From Acidimicrobiia bacterium (lineage in GTDB: Bacteria; Actinomycetota; Acidimicrobiia; IMCC26256; JAENVU01): a stretch of 6,326 bases of DNA. The notes beneath the pieces were generated by a model. It was given only the letters and a program-made list of their open reading frames with translations. It ran no database searches and was not told the origin of the DNA. Of the stretch, positions 1 through 6,254 are shown piece after piece. The DNA is taken from NCBI GenBank assembly GCA_025357995.1, contig JANYLF010000279.1:1-6326 (forward strand), given 5' to 3'. The translations under genes and the position numbers were made by a program. The stretch's first letter is position 1. Every line of letters starts with the position of its first letter.

Positions 1-1270
1 CGCGCCGACCCTGGGAGAGCTCCATCAACGTGCCGACGTACTCGGACGGCGTCAGGATCGTGATCTGGACGTACGGTTCCTCGATCCCCAGAATTTCGTT
101 GGGTGCAGGGAGTGACGACGGGTTGTCAACGGCCGACACCGTGCCGTTCATCGCGATCGCGCGGTACTCCACATTCGGCGCGGTGGCCACGAGATCGAGG
201 TCGTATTCGCGTTCCAGCCGTTCGCGCACGATCTCCATGTGCAAGAGCCCGAGGAACCCACACCGAAAGCCGAACCCGAGCGCGCCGGACGTCTCCGGCT
301 CGTAGGTGAACGACGAATCGTTCAGTCGCAACTTCTCCAACGCGTCCCGCAGGTTGGCGTACTCGTCGCCTTCGACCGGGTACAGACCGCAGAACACCAT
401 CGGCTTCGGTTCGAGATAGCCGGCGAGTGGTTCCGACGGGTTTGCCGCGGTCGTGATCGTCTCACCCACCCGCGCCTGGCCGACGTCTTTCAAGCCGGTG
501 ATGAGATAGCCGACCTCGCCGGGGCCGAGCGACGCGACCGGCGTGGGCACCGGCAGACGCGTACCGATTTCCTCCGCGTCGTGCGTGGACCCGGCTTGAA
601 TGAACCGCAGCTTCGCGCCGGTGTTGAGCGACCCGTTGAAGACGCGCACCGAGCTGATCACACCCCGGTACGTGTCGTAGATAGAGTCGAAGATCAGCGC
701 CTGAAGTGGTGCATCCACATCGCCGACGGGTGGCGGGATGCGTTCGACGATCGCGTCGAGTAAATCGGTAACGCCGACGCCGGTCTTCGCGGAGATGCGC
801 AGGATCTCTTCCGCGGGCACCCCGAGTACCCGCTCGATCTCGCCGCACACGCGATCCGGATCCGCAGCCGGGAGGTCGATCTTGTTGACCGCGGCCACGA
901 TCGCAAGGTCGTGTTCCATCGCGAGGTAACAGTTGGCGAGCGTCTGCGCTTCGATGCCTTGGCTCGAATCGACCACCAGCACGACGCCTTCACACGCCGC
1001 GAGCGAGCGCGAGACCTCGTACCCGAAATCGACGTGGCCGGGCGTGTCAATGAGGTTGACGATGTGATCGTTCCAACCGATGCGGACGTTCTGGGCCTTG
1101 ATCGTGATCCCGCGCTCACGCTCGATGTCCATGGAATCGAGGTACTGGGCCCGCATATCCCGGGCGTCGACCGCGCCGGAAAGCTCGAGGAAACGGTCGG
1201 CCAGGGTCGACTTCCCGTGGTCTACGTGCGCGACGATCGAGATATTGCGCAAGCGCGAGAGGTCGGACAC
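1..1270 (-). CDS. lepA: Elongation factor 4 (LepA), 5' part, runs off the window
   Basis: Translational GTPase that binds the ribosome and is linked to back-translocation and to 30S biogenesis. The window holds 423 residues of a protein usually near 600; the rest, including most of the LepA-specific C-terminal domain, lies beyond the left edge. All G motifs are visible: AHVDHGKST at residues 14-22 (P-loop), RGITI at 53-57 (switch I), DTPGH at 75-79 (switch II), NKID at 129-132, and SAK at 160-162. Domain II follows from about residue 185 (ALIFDSIYDTYRGV), then domain III with EPKPMVFCGLYP near 287-298. I chose the GTG at 1270 because it gives the usual short lead (MSDLSRLRNISIVAHVDHG). An ATG eleven bases upstream is in another frame. 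A GAGG about 12 bases upstream is a weak ribosome binding site. The frame is open and intact throughout. The family call is very secure. Confidence 0.97.
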   Translation of the reverse strand, partial: MSDLSRLRNISIVAHVDHGKSTLADRFLELSGAVDARDMRAQYLDSMDIERERGITIKAQNVRIGWNDHIVNLIDTPGHVDFGYEVSRSLAACEGVVLVVDSSQGIEAQTLANCYLAMEHDLAIVAAVNKIDLPAADPDRVCGEIERVLGVPAEEILRISAKTGVGVTDLLDAIVERIPPPVGDVDAPLQALIFDSIYDTYRGVISSVRVFNGSLNTGAKLRFIQAGSTHDAEEIGTRLPVPTPVASLGPGEVGYLITGLKDVGQARVGETITTAANPSEPLAGYLEPKPMVFCGLYPVEGDEYANLRDALEKLRLNDSSFTYEPETSGALGFGFRCGFLGLLHMEIVRERLEREYDLDLVATAPNVEYRAIAMNGTVSAVDNPSSLPAPNEILGIEEPYVQITILTPSEYVGTLMELSQGRR

Positions 1271-1329
1271 TGCGCCATTGTCCCTCGCCGGAGCACCGCA
1301 GCCCCGTACCAGAGTGGATTCGGCCCGAC

Positions 1330-1338
1330 TGCTACTGT
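1330..1338 (+). promoter_or_regulatory. Possible extended -10 element for rpsT
   Basis: TGC followed by TACTGT fits an extended -10 (TGn plus TAnnnT), about 42 bases before the rpsT GTG. No good -35 box lies at the expected distance, but extended -10 promoters can do without one. It was found by eye only and is a weak call. Confidence 0.25.
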
Positions 1339-1361
1339 TCCCTGGTTCCGAGAACGTCTTT

Positions 1362-1366
1362 GGGAG
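1362..1366 (+). promoter_or_regulatory. Probable ribosome binding site of rpsT
   Basis: GGGAG is the only Shine-Dalgarno-like run before the rpsT GTG. The gap of 13 bases is longer than the usual 5-9, so initiation may be weak or controlled. Confidence 0.4.
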
Positions 1367-1379
1367 AATTTTTCACACC

Positions 1380-1646
1380 GTGGCAAACATCGCGAGTCAG
1401 AAGAAGCGCAACCGTCAGAACGAGAAGCGCCGCGTGCGCAACGTGGCGGTTCGATCCGAGCTCAAGACTCGGGTCAAGAAGGCGCGTGCCGCGATCGCCG
1501 GCGTCGACGAAGACCTCACCGAGGTCGTCACCCGCGCCCAGAAGCGCCTCGACAAGGCCGCATCCCAAGGTGTGCTCCACAAGAACGCGGCGTCCCGTCG
1601 CACCTCGCGCCTCATGAAGGCCGCGAACCGCACCCAGCAAGACTGA
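1380..1646 (+). CDS. rpsT: 30S ribosomal protein S20
   Basis: Primary binder of 16S rRNA in the small subunit. The protein has 88 residues, the usual size for S20, and is very basic and helical. The N-terminus MANIASQKKRNRQNEKRR is diagnostic, and the C-terminal part has HKNAASRRTSRL at about residues 67-78, the conserved S20 signature. The start is GTG; the next in-frame ATG is near the C-terminus and would remove the whole fold, so GTG is the only sensible choice. E. coli rpsT also uses a non-ATG start and is autoregulated at translation. The rare start and long spacing here may serve a similar purpose, which is inference. The gene is convergent with holA, only 16 bp between stops, and I see no hairpin terminator in that gap. 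Identity is very secure. Confidence 0.97.
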   Translation: MANIASQKKRNRQNEKRRVRNVAVRSELKTRVKKARAAIAGVDEDLTEVVTRAQKRLDKAASQGVLHKNAASRRTSRLMKAANRTQQD

Positions 1647-1662
1647 CGCGCCACCGCCTCGT

Positions 1663-2739
1663 CTAGCGACGCGCCGCCCCGCGTGATCGAGGCGCACTCC
1701 CCGATCGTGCGCCACCGCGATGCAGGTTCGCGAGACGCGCGACCGCAATCTCCAGCACCGCGTTCTCCGGGATCGCCGACGCGCCCTTGAGGCGGACATC
1801 CGCCTGGTGCAGCTCGTCGAAGACTCGCGTGAAGCCGTCGGCACCGAGCGCCCGCGCGGCTTCCAACGCCTTCTTCGCGGGATACGAACTCTTTCCGCCC
1901 CACAACTGGTGCGCGTGGTCGACGGTCTGCACGGTGTCGCGGTCGAGCCGCGCCAACTTGCGGTACCGGCCGCTCAGGATCCCGAGGACCTGCAACGGAT
2001 GCATCGGCTTCGGCTGCATCGCGCTGGTCACCGTCATCAGGCGGTTGAGGATTTCGAGGGATCCGGCGACGTCACCCTCTTCGATCCGATTCGTGAGCTC
2101 GTACGGCTTCACGGCTCCGGCATCGTTCAAGTACGGCGTGACGTCGTCGAGCTCGAGCCGATACCCGGCACCGAACGTGGACTCCCACAGGTCGACGAGT
2201 CCGCCCAATCGCCCGGCGTCTTCACCAAGGTGCTCCATCACGGTGCGCGCTGCTTCGGCTTTCATGGTCAGCCCGGCGCGATCCAGCTCGCGCTGCAACA
2301 CGTCGGTGAGTTTCTCGGCCGTCGCGCCGCGCACGTTGGCATCCTTCAGCGCGTCGGCGAGGGACTTCACGACCCGCCCCCCGGCGCCGGTCACGAAGAC
2401 GAGATCGGTGGTGTCCAGGAGATCGCCCAGCACGGCGACGATCGGCGTACACGCGTCGGCCGGAAGCGCCTCGTACTCGCGGACGATCACAATGCGTTTG
2501 GCCGTCATGAACGGCGGGCTCTGCGCGGCGTTCACAATCGCGGTCACGATCGGTGCCGCGCCGGATACGTCTTCCGTGGGGGCCTCGTCGTCATTGGCGG
2601 CGGCGGCCTTGCCGGGAACAGTGTGTTCCTCCACGCACAGCGTGCGGTCGTCGGAGCCGACGAGGTTCTCGATGAGGAGCGCCAGTTCACGATCGCGCAG
2701 GATCGGGTCGCTGCCCTTCACGATGTACACGCCACCCAC
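1663..2739 (-). CDS. holA: DNA polymerase III subunit delta (clamp loader)
   Basis: Delta subunit of the clamp loader, which opens the beta sliding clamp during replication in the cytoplasm. The 358 residues show the family pattern: N-terminal YIVKGSDPILRDREL (5-19); a strand reading AKRIVIVREYEAL (80-92); LVFVTGAGGRVVKSLADALK (113-132); a middle lid-like domain; and the C-terminal collar with LTNRIEEGDVAGSLEILNRL (215-234), HPLQVLGILSGRYRKLARL (247-265) and ADVRLKGASAIPENAVLEIA (313-332). The GTG at 2739 is a possible start; a second GTG at 2730 gives MYIVKGSD and is nearly as good. Either way the start lies inside the 3' end of comEC (overlap 53 or 44 nt), implying translational coupling. 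An acidic, alanine-rich stretch at residues 43-60 looks like an insertion in the first domain. The tail after 340 is Gly/Arg/Ser-rich and probably disordered. Confidence 0.92.
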   Translation of the reverse strand: MGGVYIVKGSDPILRDRELALLIENLVGSDDRTLCVEEHTVPGKAAAANDDEAPTEDVSGAAPIVTAIVNAAQSPPFMTAKRIVIVREYEALPADACTPIVAVLGDLLDTTDLVFVTGAGGRVVKSLADALKDANVRGATAEKLTDVLQRELDRAGLTMKAEAARTVMEHLGEDAGRLGGLVDLWESTFGAGYRLELDDVTPYLNDAGAVKPYELTNRIEEGDVAGSLEILNRLMTVTSAMQPKPMHPLQVLGILSGRYRKLARLDRDTVQTVDHAHQLWGGKSSYPAKKALEAARALGADGFTRVFDELHQADVRLKGASAIPENAVLEIAVARLANLHRGGARSGSAPRSRGAARR

Positions 2740-4177
2740 GGGGATCGAGCCTACCGGTGCGATTCCGCCACGCCCGCCTCATGCACCACGCGCCGGCCCC
2801 GATCAAGCCCACGATCACCGCCCCTCGGCCGTCGATCGCGACGGGCACCTCCGCGGCGGTCCGCGCGATGAGTTCCATGCCTCGCAGCATCGTGAGCGTG
2901 GGCAGCTGCAACCAGGTGGCGGGACCCGGACCGAGGATCCCGCCGAGGAGACTCGCGATCAGGCCCCAGATCGTGAGGGGACCGACGAACGGCGCAGCCA
3001 GCAGGTTCGCCGGCAACGCGATGAGCGGAAGTGCGCCGAACGTGGAGATCAGTACCGGCGCCACTCCGATCTGTGCGGCCGTGGTCACGCCGAGGGCCTC
3101 CCGAAACCAGGCCGGGCCGCGGAGCCACGACGCGATGGGCGCGGCACCGATCACGATCCCCGCGCACGCGCCACAGGACAACAAGAACCCGACCGAGTGA
3201 ATGAGAAAGGGATCCGCTGCCAGCAGGACCAACATTGCAAGGACCAAGATCCGACGGGCTTCCGCGGGCCGCCCGAGCATCCGCGCCAACATGACGAGTC
3301 CCGCCATCACCGATGCGCGCAATACCGACGGTTCCCATCGTGTCATCGTGCCGAACAACACCAACACTGCGATGCCGGCCGCGAGTCTCGGACCGCGGCG
3401 GAGCCGTCGCAACGCGGGCTCGACGACGGCCAGTGCAAACGCCACGTTCGCCCCCGATACCGCGAGCAGATGGCTGAGCCCCGCGTCACGGAATGCGGCG
3501 ACCAGATCATCCGGAATCGCCCGCGTGTCGCCGAGAAGGAAACCCGAGAGGAGCGCGCGCGGCGTTGGCGGGAGCACGGTGGTGCCCCGGAGGACCGCGC
3601 GCCTCGCCCCGTTTGCGATCGAGTACCAGGGACTGTCGGGGCGCGCCACCGCCACCACGTCGTCGATGCGGAACTGGCCCACGGCGTGACGCCACCGTGC
3701 TCTGGTGGCGTATCCGCTGAGCGGCGCGAGCCGGCCGCGGGCTCGGACACGGTCGCCCGCGTCGAGCGCACGGAAGATGCTGAGGTTGTCGCCACTCGCG
3801 ACGGCGAGGACCGTGCGACCGCCCACATCTCTCCCTTCGAATGTGCTCACGCGCGCGACAGCGGCCGACTGGTACTTCGGCCCGTCGGGGTCTTCGGCCA
3901 GCGTGATCACTGCCTCCCCAGTGAACCGCCGATCGACCACGACGCTGAGGGGTGACACCGCGAGGCCGTGCAACGCGCGCTGTTCGACCGCGACCCCGAG
4001 CAGCCCGCTCGCGAGGATCGCCAGCATGACCGCGACGCGCGTGCCGCGGTGCAGGTACGCGCCGACGACGCCTATCGCGGCCAAGAGAAGAAGGGCACGC
4101 GCCGACCCGGGGCCGAGCCACTCGCCGCCGATGATGCCGACCACCAGGGCGCCGAGCAGCGCCGGCGGCACCTTCAT
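2687..4177 (-). CDS. comEC: ComEC/Rec2-family DNA-uptake membrane protein, without nuclease-like domain
   Basis: Polytopic inner-membrane channel thought to carry one strand of transforming DNA into the cytoplasm. The 496 residues begin with hydrophobic segments (about 5-20, 27-42, 47-65). A DUF4131/OB-like soluble region follows at about 75-180 (FTGEAVITLAEDP; RVRARGRLAPLSGYATRARW). The Competence domain starts near 205 with its hallmarks LLSGFLLGD (209-217) and AGLSHLLAVSGANVAFAL (232-249), followed by many membrane helices to about 466. Many ComEC proteins are 700-800 residues and end in a metallo-beta-lactamase-like domain; none is present here, and the polar tail of about 30 residues ends inside holA. 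The ATG at 4177 overlaps the comEA stop as ATGA, which fixes the start and implies coupled translation. Family assignment is secure; whether the cell is competent cannot be told. Confidence 0.93.
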   Translation of the reverse strand: MKVPPALLGALVVGIIGGEWLGPGSARALLLLAAIGVVGAYLHRGTRVAVMLAILASGLLGVAVEQRALHGLAVSPLSVVVDRRFTGEAVITLAEDPDGPKYQSAAVARVSTFEGRDVGGRTVLAVASGDNLSIFRALDAGDRVRARGRLAPLSGYATRARWRHAVGQFRIDDVVAVARPDSPWYSIANGARRAVLRGTTVLPPTPRALLSGFLLGDTRAIPDDLVAAFRDAGLSHLLAVSGANVAFALAVVEPALRRLRRGPRLAAGIAVLVLFGTMTRWEPSVLRASVMAGLVMLARMLGRPAEARRILVLAMLVLLAADPFLIHSVGFLLSCGACAGIVIGAAPIASWLRGPAWFREALGVTTAAQIGVAPVLISTFGALPLIALPANLLAAPFVGPLTIWGLIASLLGGILGPGPATWLQLPTLTMLRGMELIARTAAEVPVAIDGRGAVIVGLIGAGAWCMRRAWRNRTGRLDPRGWRVHREGQRPDPARS

Positions 4178-4842
4178 ACCGAAACCAACGGTTTGAGATC
4201 GGCGAAACGCTTGTCGCCGATGATCGCAGCTGCGAGGCTCGGGCCGACGCCGGGAAGGGTGTCGAGTTGCGCCGCGGTCGCGGTGTTGAGGTTGATCGGT
4301 CCGGTCGCGCCGGTCACGTTCGGACCGCCACCAGTCGCGCCGGTCGCGCCACCCGCGTCGCTTCCGTCGCCCGCGACCGCGGCGCCGGGTTGACCGATCT
4401 TGCTCACCGGGATGCGTTCGCCGTCGGCGACCTTCGCCGCGAGATTGAGGCGATCCAGATCGGCGTCGGGCAACCCACCGCCGGCCGCGGCGATCGCGTC
4501 GGCCACGCGTGCGCCGGTCGACACCCGGACGAGTCCGGGATGCACCACCGCGCCGGCCACGTGGACCAATAGCGCCGGCCGGGTCGTGGTGGTGGAGCGG
4601 AATCGGCCACTCGACCGGCGGTTCGGCAACCGGCTCGACGACGACGTCGGTGGATCACCGGGCAACGCGGCGGCCGATTGGCCTTGTCCTACCTGGTACC
4701 AGAAGTACCCGGCGATCGCGGCAACGAGCAACAACGCGCCGACTCGCACTCGGGGATCCGCGGCGCGATCACGAAGCGCCTCCCACTGCGACGCGACGCC
4801 ACGAACCGGCGGGCGCGGCGGAAACTGTTCGACGGAATCCAT
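4174..4842 (-). CDS. comEA: ComEA-like DNA receptor with shortened helix-hairpin-helix domain
   Basis: Membrane-anchored DNA-binding protein that works with ComEC in DNA uptake. The 222 residues hold a short cytoplasmic N-terminus, one membrane helix (about 33-49, GALLLVAAIAGYFWYQV), a Ser/Thr/Arg-rich linker (about 65-88), an SLBB domain (about 91-147, LVHVAGAVVHPGLVRV), a Gly/Ala/Thr linker (about 160-182), and helix-hairpin-helix sequence from 183 (INLNTATAAQLDTLPGVGP). I chose the ATG at 4842 because a GGAGGA lies four bases upstream; a TTG at 4869 in the same frame lacks such a site. The C-terminus is odd: LAAAII runs straight into GDKRFADLKPLV, whereas family members have about 20 more residues there (see findings). 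The 91 bp upstream (4843-4933) hold the ribosome binding site but no clear terminator or promoter. The stop overlaps the comEC start. Confidence 0.92.
   Translation of the reverse strand: MDSVEQFPPRPPVRGVASQWEALRDRAADPRVRVGALLLVAAIAGYFWYQVGQGQSAAALPGDPPTSSSSRLPNRRSSGRFRSTTTTRPALLVHVAGAVVHPGLVRVSTGARVADAIAAAGGGLPDADLDRLNLAAKVADGERIPVSKIGQPGAAVAGDGSDAGGATGATGGGPNVTGATGPINLNTATAAQLDTLPGVGPSLAAAIIGDKRFADLKPLVSV
4301..4350. repeat. Short direct repeats encoding the ComEA Gly-Ala-Thr linker
   Basis: Two 15-bp units (4301-4315 and 4331-4345) differ at one base and are 30 bp apart, with a further partial copy after the second. On the minus strand they encode GATG-type units in the linker between the SLBB and helix-hairpin-helix parts of ComEA. 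This is low-complexity coding sequence that could vary in copy number; I see no mobile-element link. Confidence 0.5.
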
Positions 4843-4846
4843 GACT

Positions 4847-4852
4847 TCCTCC
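4847..4852 (-). promoter_or_regulatory. Ribosome binding site that sets the comEA start
   Basis: On the minus strand this reads GGAGGA, a near-perfect Shine-Dalgarno sequence four bases before ATG 4842. It supports that start over the in-frame TTG 27 bases upstream. Confidence 0.8.
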
Positions 4853-4933
4853 AGGCGCGACAGGGCCAACGGAGGAAGAACTGAGGGAAGAACCGTGAAC
4901 CTACCAAATGCGACCCGACCCGACCACCCGCGA

Positions 4934-5278
4934 TCAGGAGCCGGAGCGGAGGCGGGCCTCAGCTTCGAGGCTGATGGCTCGATAGGCAGCCCAGTGATCG
5001 AGCCCGGCGCGGCGACCGTGCAGGTAATCGCGGACGTAGCGCATGAGGAATTTCACGATTCCCAACTCGCGCCACTGCTCGACGTGCACCAGCTCATGGG
5101 CGATCAGGCCGACGCGCTGCTCGTTCCCCCCGCGGACCAGAACGAACCGGCCGAGCGTCATCGCCGCGATACCCGGCTGAAGCCACGGCACCACCACGAT
5201 GCGCACGCGTGCGGCATCAATCGCATCCACGTGTGCGTATCGCACCTGCGCGTCGGCGGTGAGCGCGCGGCCGACCAT
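4934..5278 (-). CDS. Small HExxH metallopeptidase-like protein (DUF4157-like)
   Basis: A 114-residue protein whose centre reads LIAHELVHVEQWRELG (58-73), the HExxH zinc-binding motif of zincins with H61, E62 and H65. The third ligand would most likely be E105 or E107 in AISLEAEAR, a downstream glutamate arrangement seen in gluzincin-like families. The spacing RYVRDYLHGRRAGLDHWAAYRAI and the overall size resemble small DUF4157-type proteins of actinobacteria; this is from memory. There is no signal peptide or membrane helix, so it is probably cytoplasmic. The ATG at 5278 lies 9 bp after the leuS stop with no strong ribosome binding site, so it may be translated by coupling to leuS. Substrate and role are unknown, and proteolytic activity is not shown by the motif alone. 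Coding by position, frame integrity and motif is well supported. Confidence 0.8.
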   Translation of the reverse strand: MVGRALTADAQVRYAHVDAIDAARVRIVVVPWLQPGIAAMTLGRFVLVRGGNEQRVGLIAHELVHVEQWRELGIVKFLMRYVRDYLHGRRAGLDHWAAYRAISLEAEARLRSGS

Positions 5279-5287
5279 CGAACCGAG

Positions 5288-6145
5288 CTAGCCGACGACG
5301 AAGTTGATCAGCCGGCCCGGGACGAAAACCACCTTGCGGACGGTCACGCCCTCGAGATAACTCGCAACGTCGGTCCGTGCCGCCGCTTCGATTGCAGCCT
5401 GTTCGGCCTCGACCGGGACCCTCACCTTTCCCCGCACCTTGCCGTTCACCTGGACCGGGTACTCCGCTTCGTCGACGGTCAGCCACTGCGGATCCGCCAC
5501 CGGGAAGTCTTCGTAGGTGAGTGTCTCGGGATGGCCGAGGCGCGACCACAACTCCTCCGCGATGTGCGGCGCCAGCGGCGCCAGCATGAGCACCATCGGT
5601 TCGATGACTTCGCGCGGCGCCGCACCGCTCGCGGCGCCGTCATGCGAAGACAGCTGAGTCACGTGATTGTTCAACGTGATGAGTTTCGCGACCGCGGTGT
5701 TGAAGTCCATCGTCGGCATGTCTTCGCGTACACCGGCGATGGTGCGGTGCAGGAGGCGGCGCGTCTCGTCGTCGGCGGATGCCTCGGTGATGCGGAGCGC
5801 GCCCGTGTCTTCGTCGACCACGTTGCGCCAGAGCCGTTGCAGGAACCGGAACACACCCACGATGTCGCGCGTGCTCCACGGCCGCGATGCGTCGAGCGGA
5901 CCCATCGACATCTCGTAGAGCCGCAGCGAGTCGGCGCCGTAGTCACGGAAGATGTCATCGGGCGTGACCATGTTCTTCAGGCTCTTGCCGATCTTGCCGA
6001 ACTCCCGCTGAACAGGCTCGTCGCCCACGAAGAACTCGCCGCCGCGCTCGACAACCGAAGTCGCCTCCACGTAGATGCCACGCGCGTCGGTGTACGCGGG
6101 GGCTTGGATCATCCCCTGGTTGAACAGCCTCTGGAACGGCTCGGT
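5288..6145 (-). CDS. leuS: Leucyl-tRNA synthetase, C-terminal 285 residues, cut by a fold-back junction
   Basis: Class I aminoacyl-tRNA synthetase that charges tRNA-Leu with leucine in the cytoplasm. This part starts at EPFQRLFNQGMIQAPAYTDARG and carries the KMSKS-type loop as KIGKS (codons at 5981-5995), then YGADSLRLYEMSMGPLDASR, the anticodon-binding helical domain (FLQRLWRNVVDEDTG; MLAPLAPHIAEELWSRLG) and the C-terminal EYPVQVNGKVRGKV with the end GRLINFVVG. A full enzyme is about 800-950 residues, so roughly two thirds is missing. The frame stays open on the minus strand up to 6295, but residues encoded beyond about 6145 do not match LeuS: they are the antisense of leuS itself, after a sudden strand switch. 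Treat 6145 as the end of genuine sequence on this strand. The stop at 5288 is 9 bp from the next start. Confidence 0.93.
   Translation of the reverse strand, partial: TEPFQRLFNQGMIQAPAYTDARGIYVEATSVVERGGEFFVGDEPVQREFGKIGKSLKNMVTPDDIFRDYGADSLRLYEMSMGPLDASRPWSTRDIVGVFRFLQRLWRNVVDEDTGALRITEASADDETRRLLHRTIAGVREDMPTMDFNTAVAKLITLNNHVTQLSSHDGAASGAAPREVIEPMVLMLAPLAPHIAEELWSRLGHPETLTYEDFPVADPQWLTVDEAEYPVQVNGKVRGKVRVPVEAEQAAIEAAARTDVASYLEGVTVRKVVFVPGRLINFVVG
6073..6144 (+). repeat. Left arm of 72-bp inverted repeat inside leuS
   Basis: It is the reverse complement of 6255-6326 at 70 of 72 positions. The mismatched pairs are 6101/6298 and 6131/6268. The arm covers leuS codons EPFQRL to ARGI on the minus strand. 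The other arm stops at the window edge, so the repeat may be longer. Confidence 0.95.
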
Positions 6146-6254
6146 CCTGGTGGTGTCGATCTCTACGTGGGCGGGGTGGAACATGCGGTCCTGCACCTGC
6201 TGTACGCGCGGTTCTGGCACAAGGTGTTGTTCGATCTCGGACACGTCTCCACGC
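6145..6254. other. Spacer of the inverted repeat, containing the strand-switch junction at its left edge
   Basis: These 110 bp lie between the arms. Nearly all of it is leuS coding on the plus strand, starting at about 6149 with GGVDLYVGG. The switch from minus-strand to plus-strand leuS therefore falls within a few bases of 6145-6149. Beyond the arms the two sides share only scattered bases, such as the pairs 6146/6253 and 6148-6150/6249-6251. Confidence 0.85.

Larger units (their letters stand above)
1271..1379. promoter_or_regulatory. Divergent lepA-rpsT intergenic region
   Basis: These 109 bp separate the lepA and rpsT start codons and must carry the promoter for rpsT and probably one for lepA. 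The part nearest rpsT (about 1328-1379) is more AT-rich than its surroundings, as expected for a promoter and leader. I saw no coding frame with protein character and no strong hairpin. Confidence 0.5.

Noticed and set aside
239..763. A 174-codon plus-strand frame opposite lepA
   Set aside because: Antisense of conserved LepA domains, with composition typical of a shadow frame and no ribosome binding site or motif.
1647..1662. Bidirectional terminator between rpsT and holA
   Set aside because: Only 16 bp separate the stops. The repeated GACGCGCC there is direct, not inverted, so no hairpin forms.
1787..3955. A 722-codon open frame on the plus strand
   Set aside because: It lies antisense across holA and comEC, both with clear family motifs. 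Its translation is Arg/Pro/Ser-rich with no recognisable fold, as is common for antisense frames in high-GC DNA.
4843..4869. Longer comEA from a TTG at 4869
   Set aside because: The extra nine residues contain the ribosome binding site of the ATG at 4842, which is the better start.
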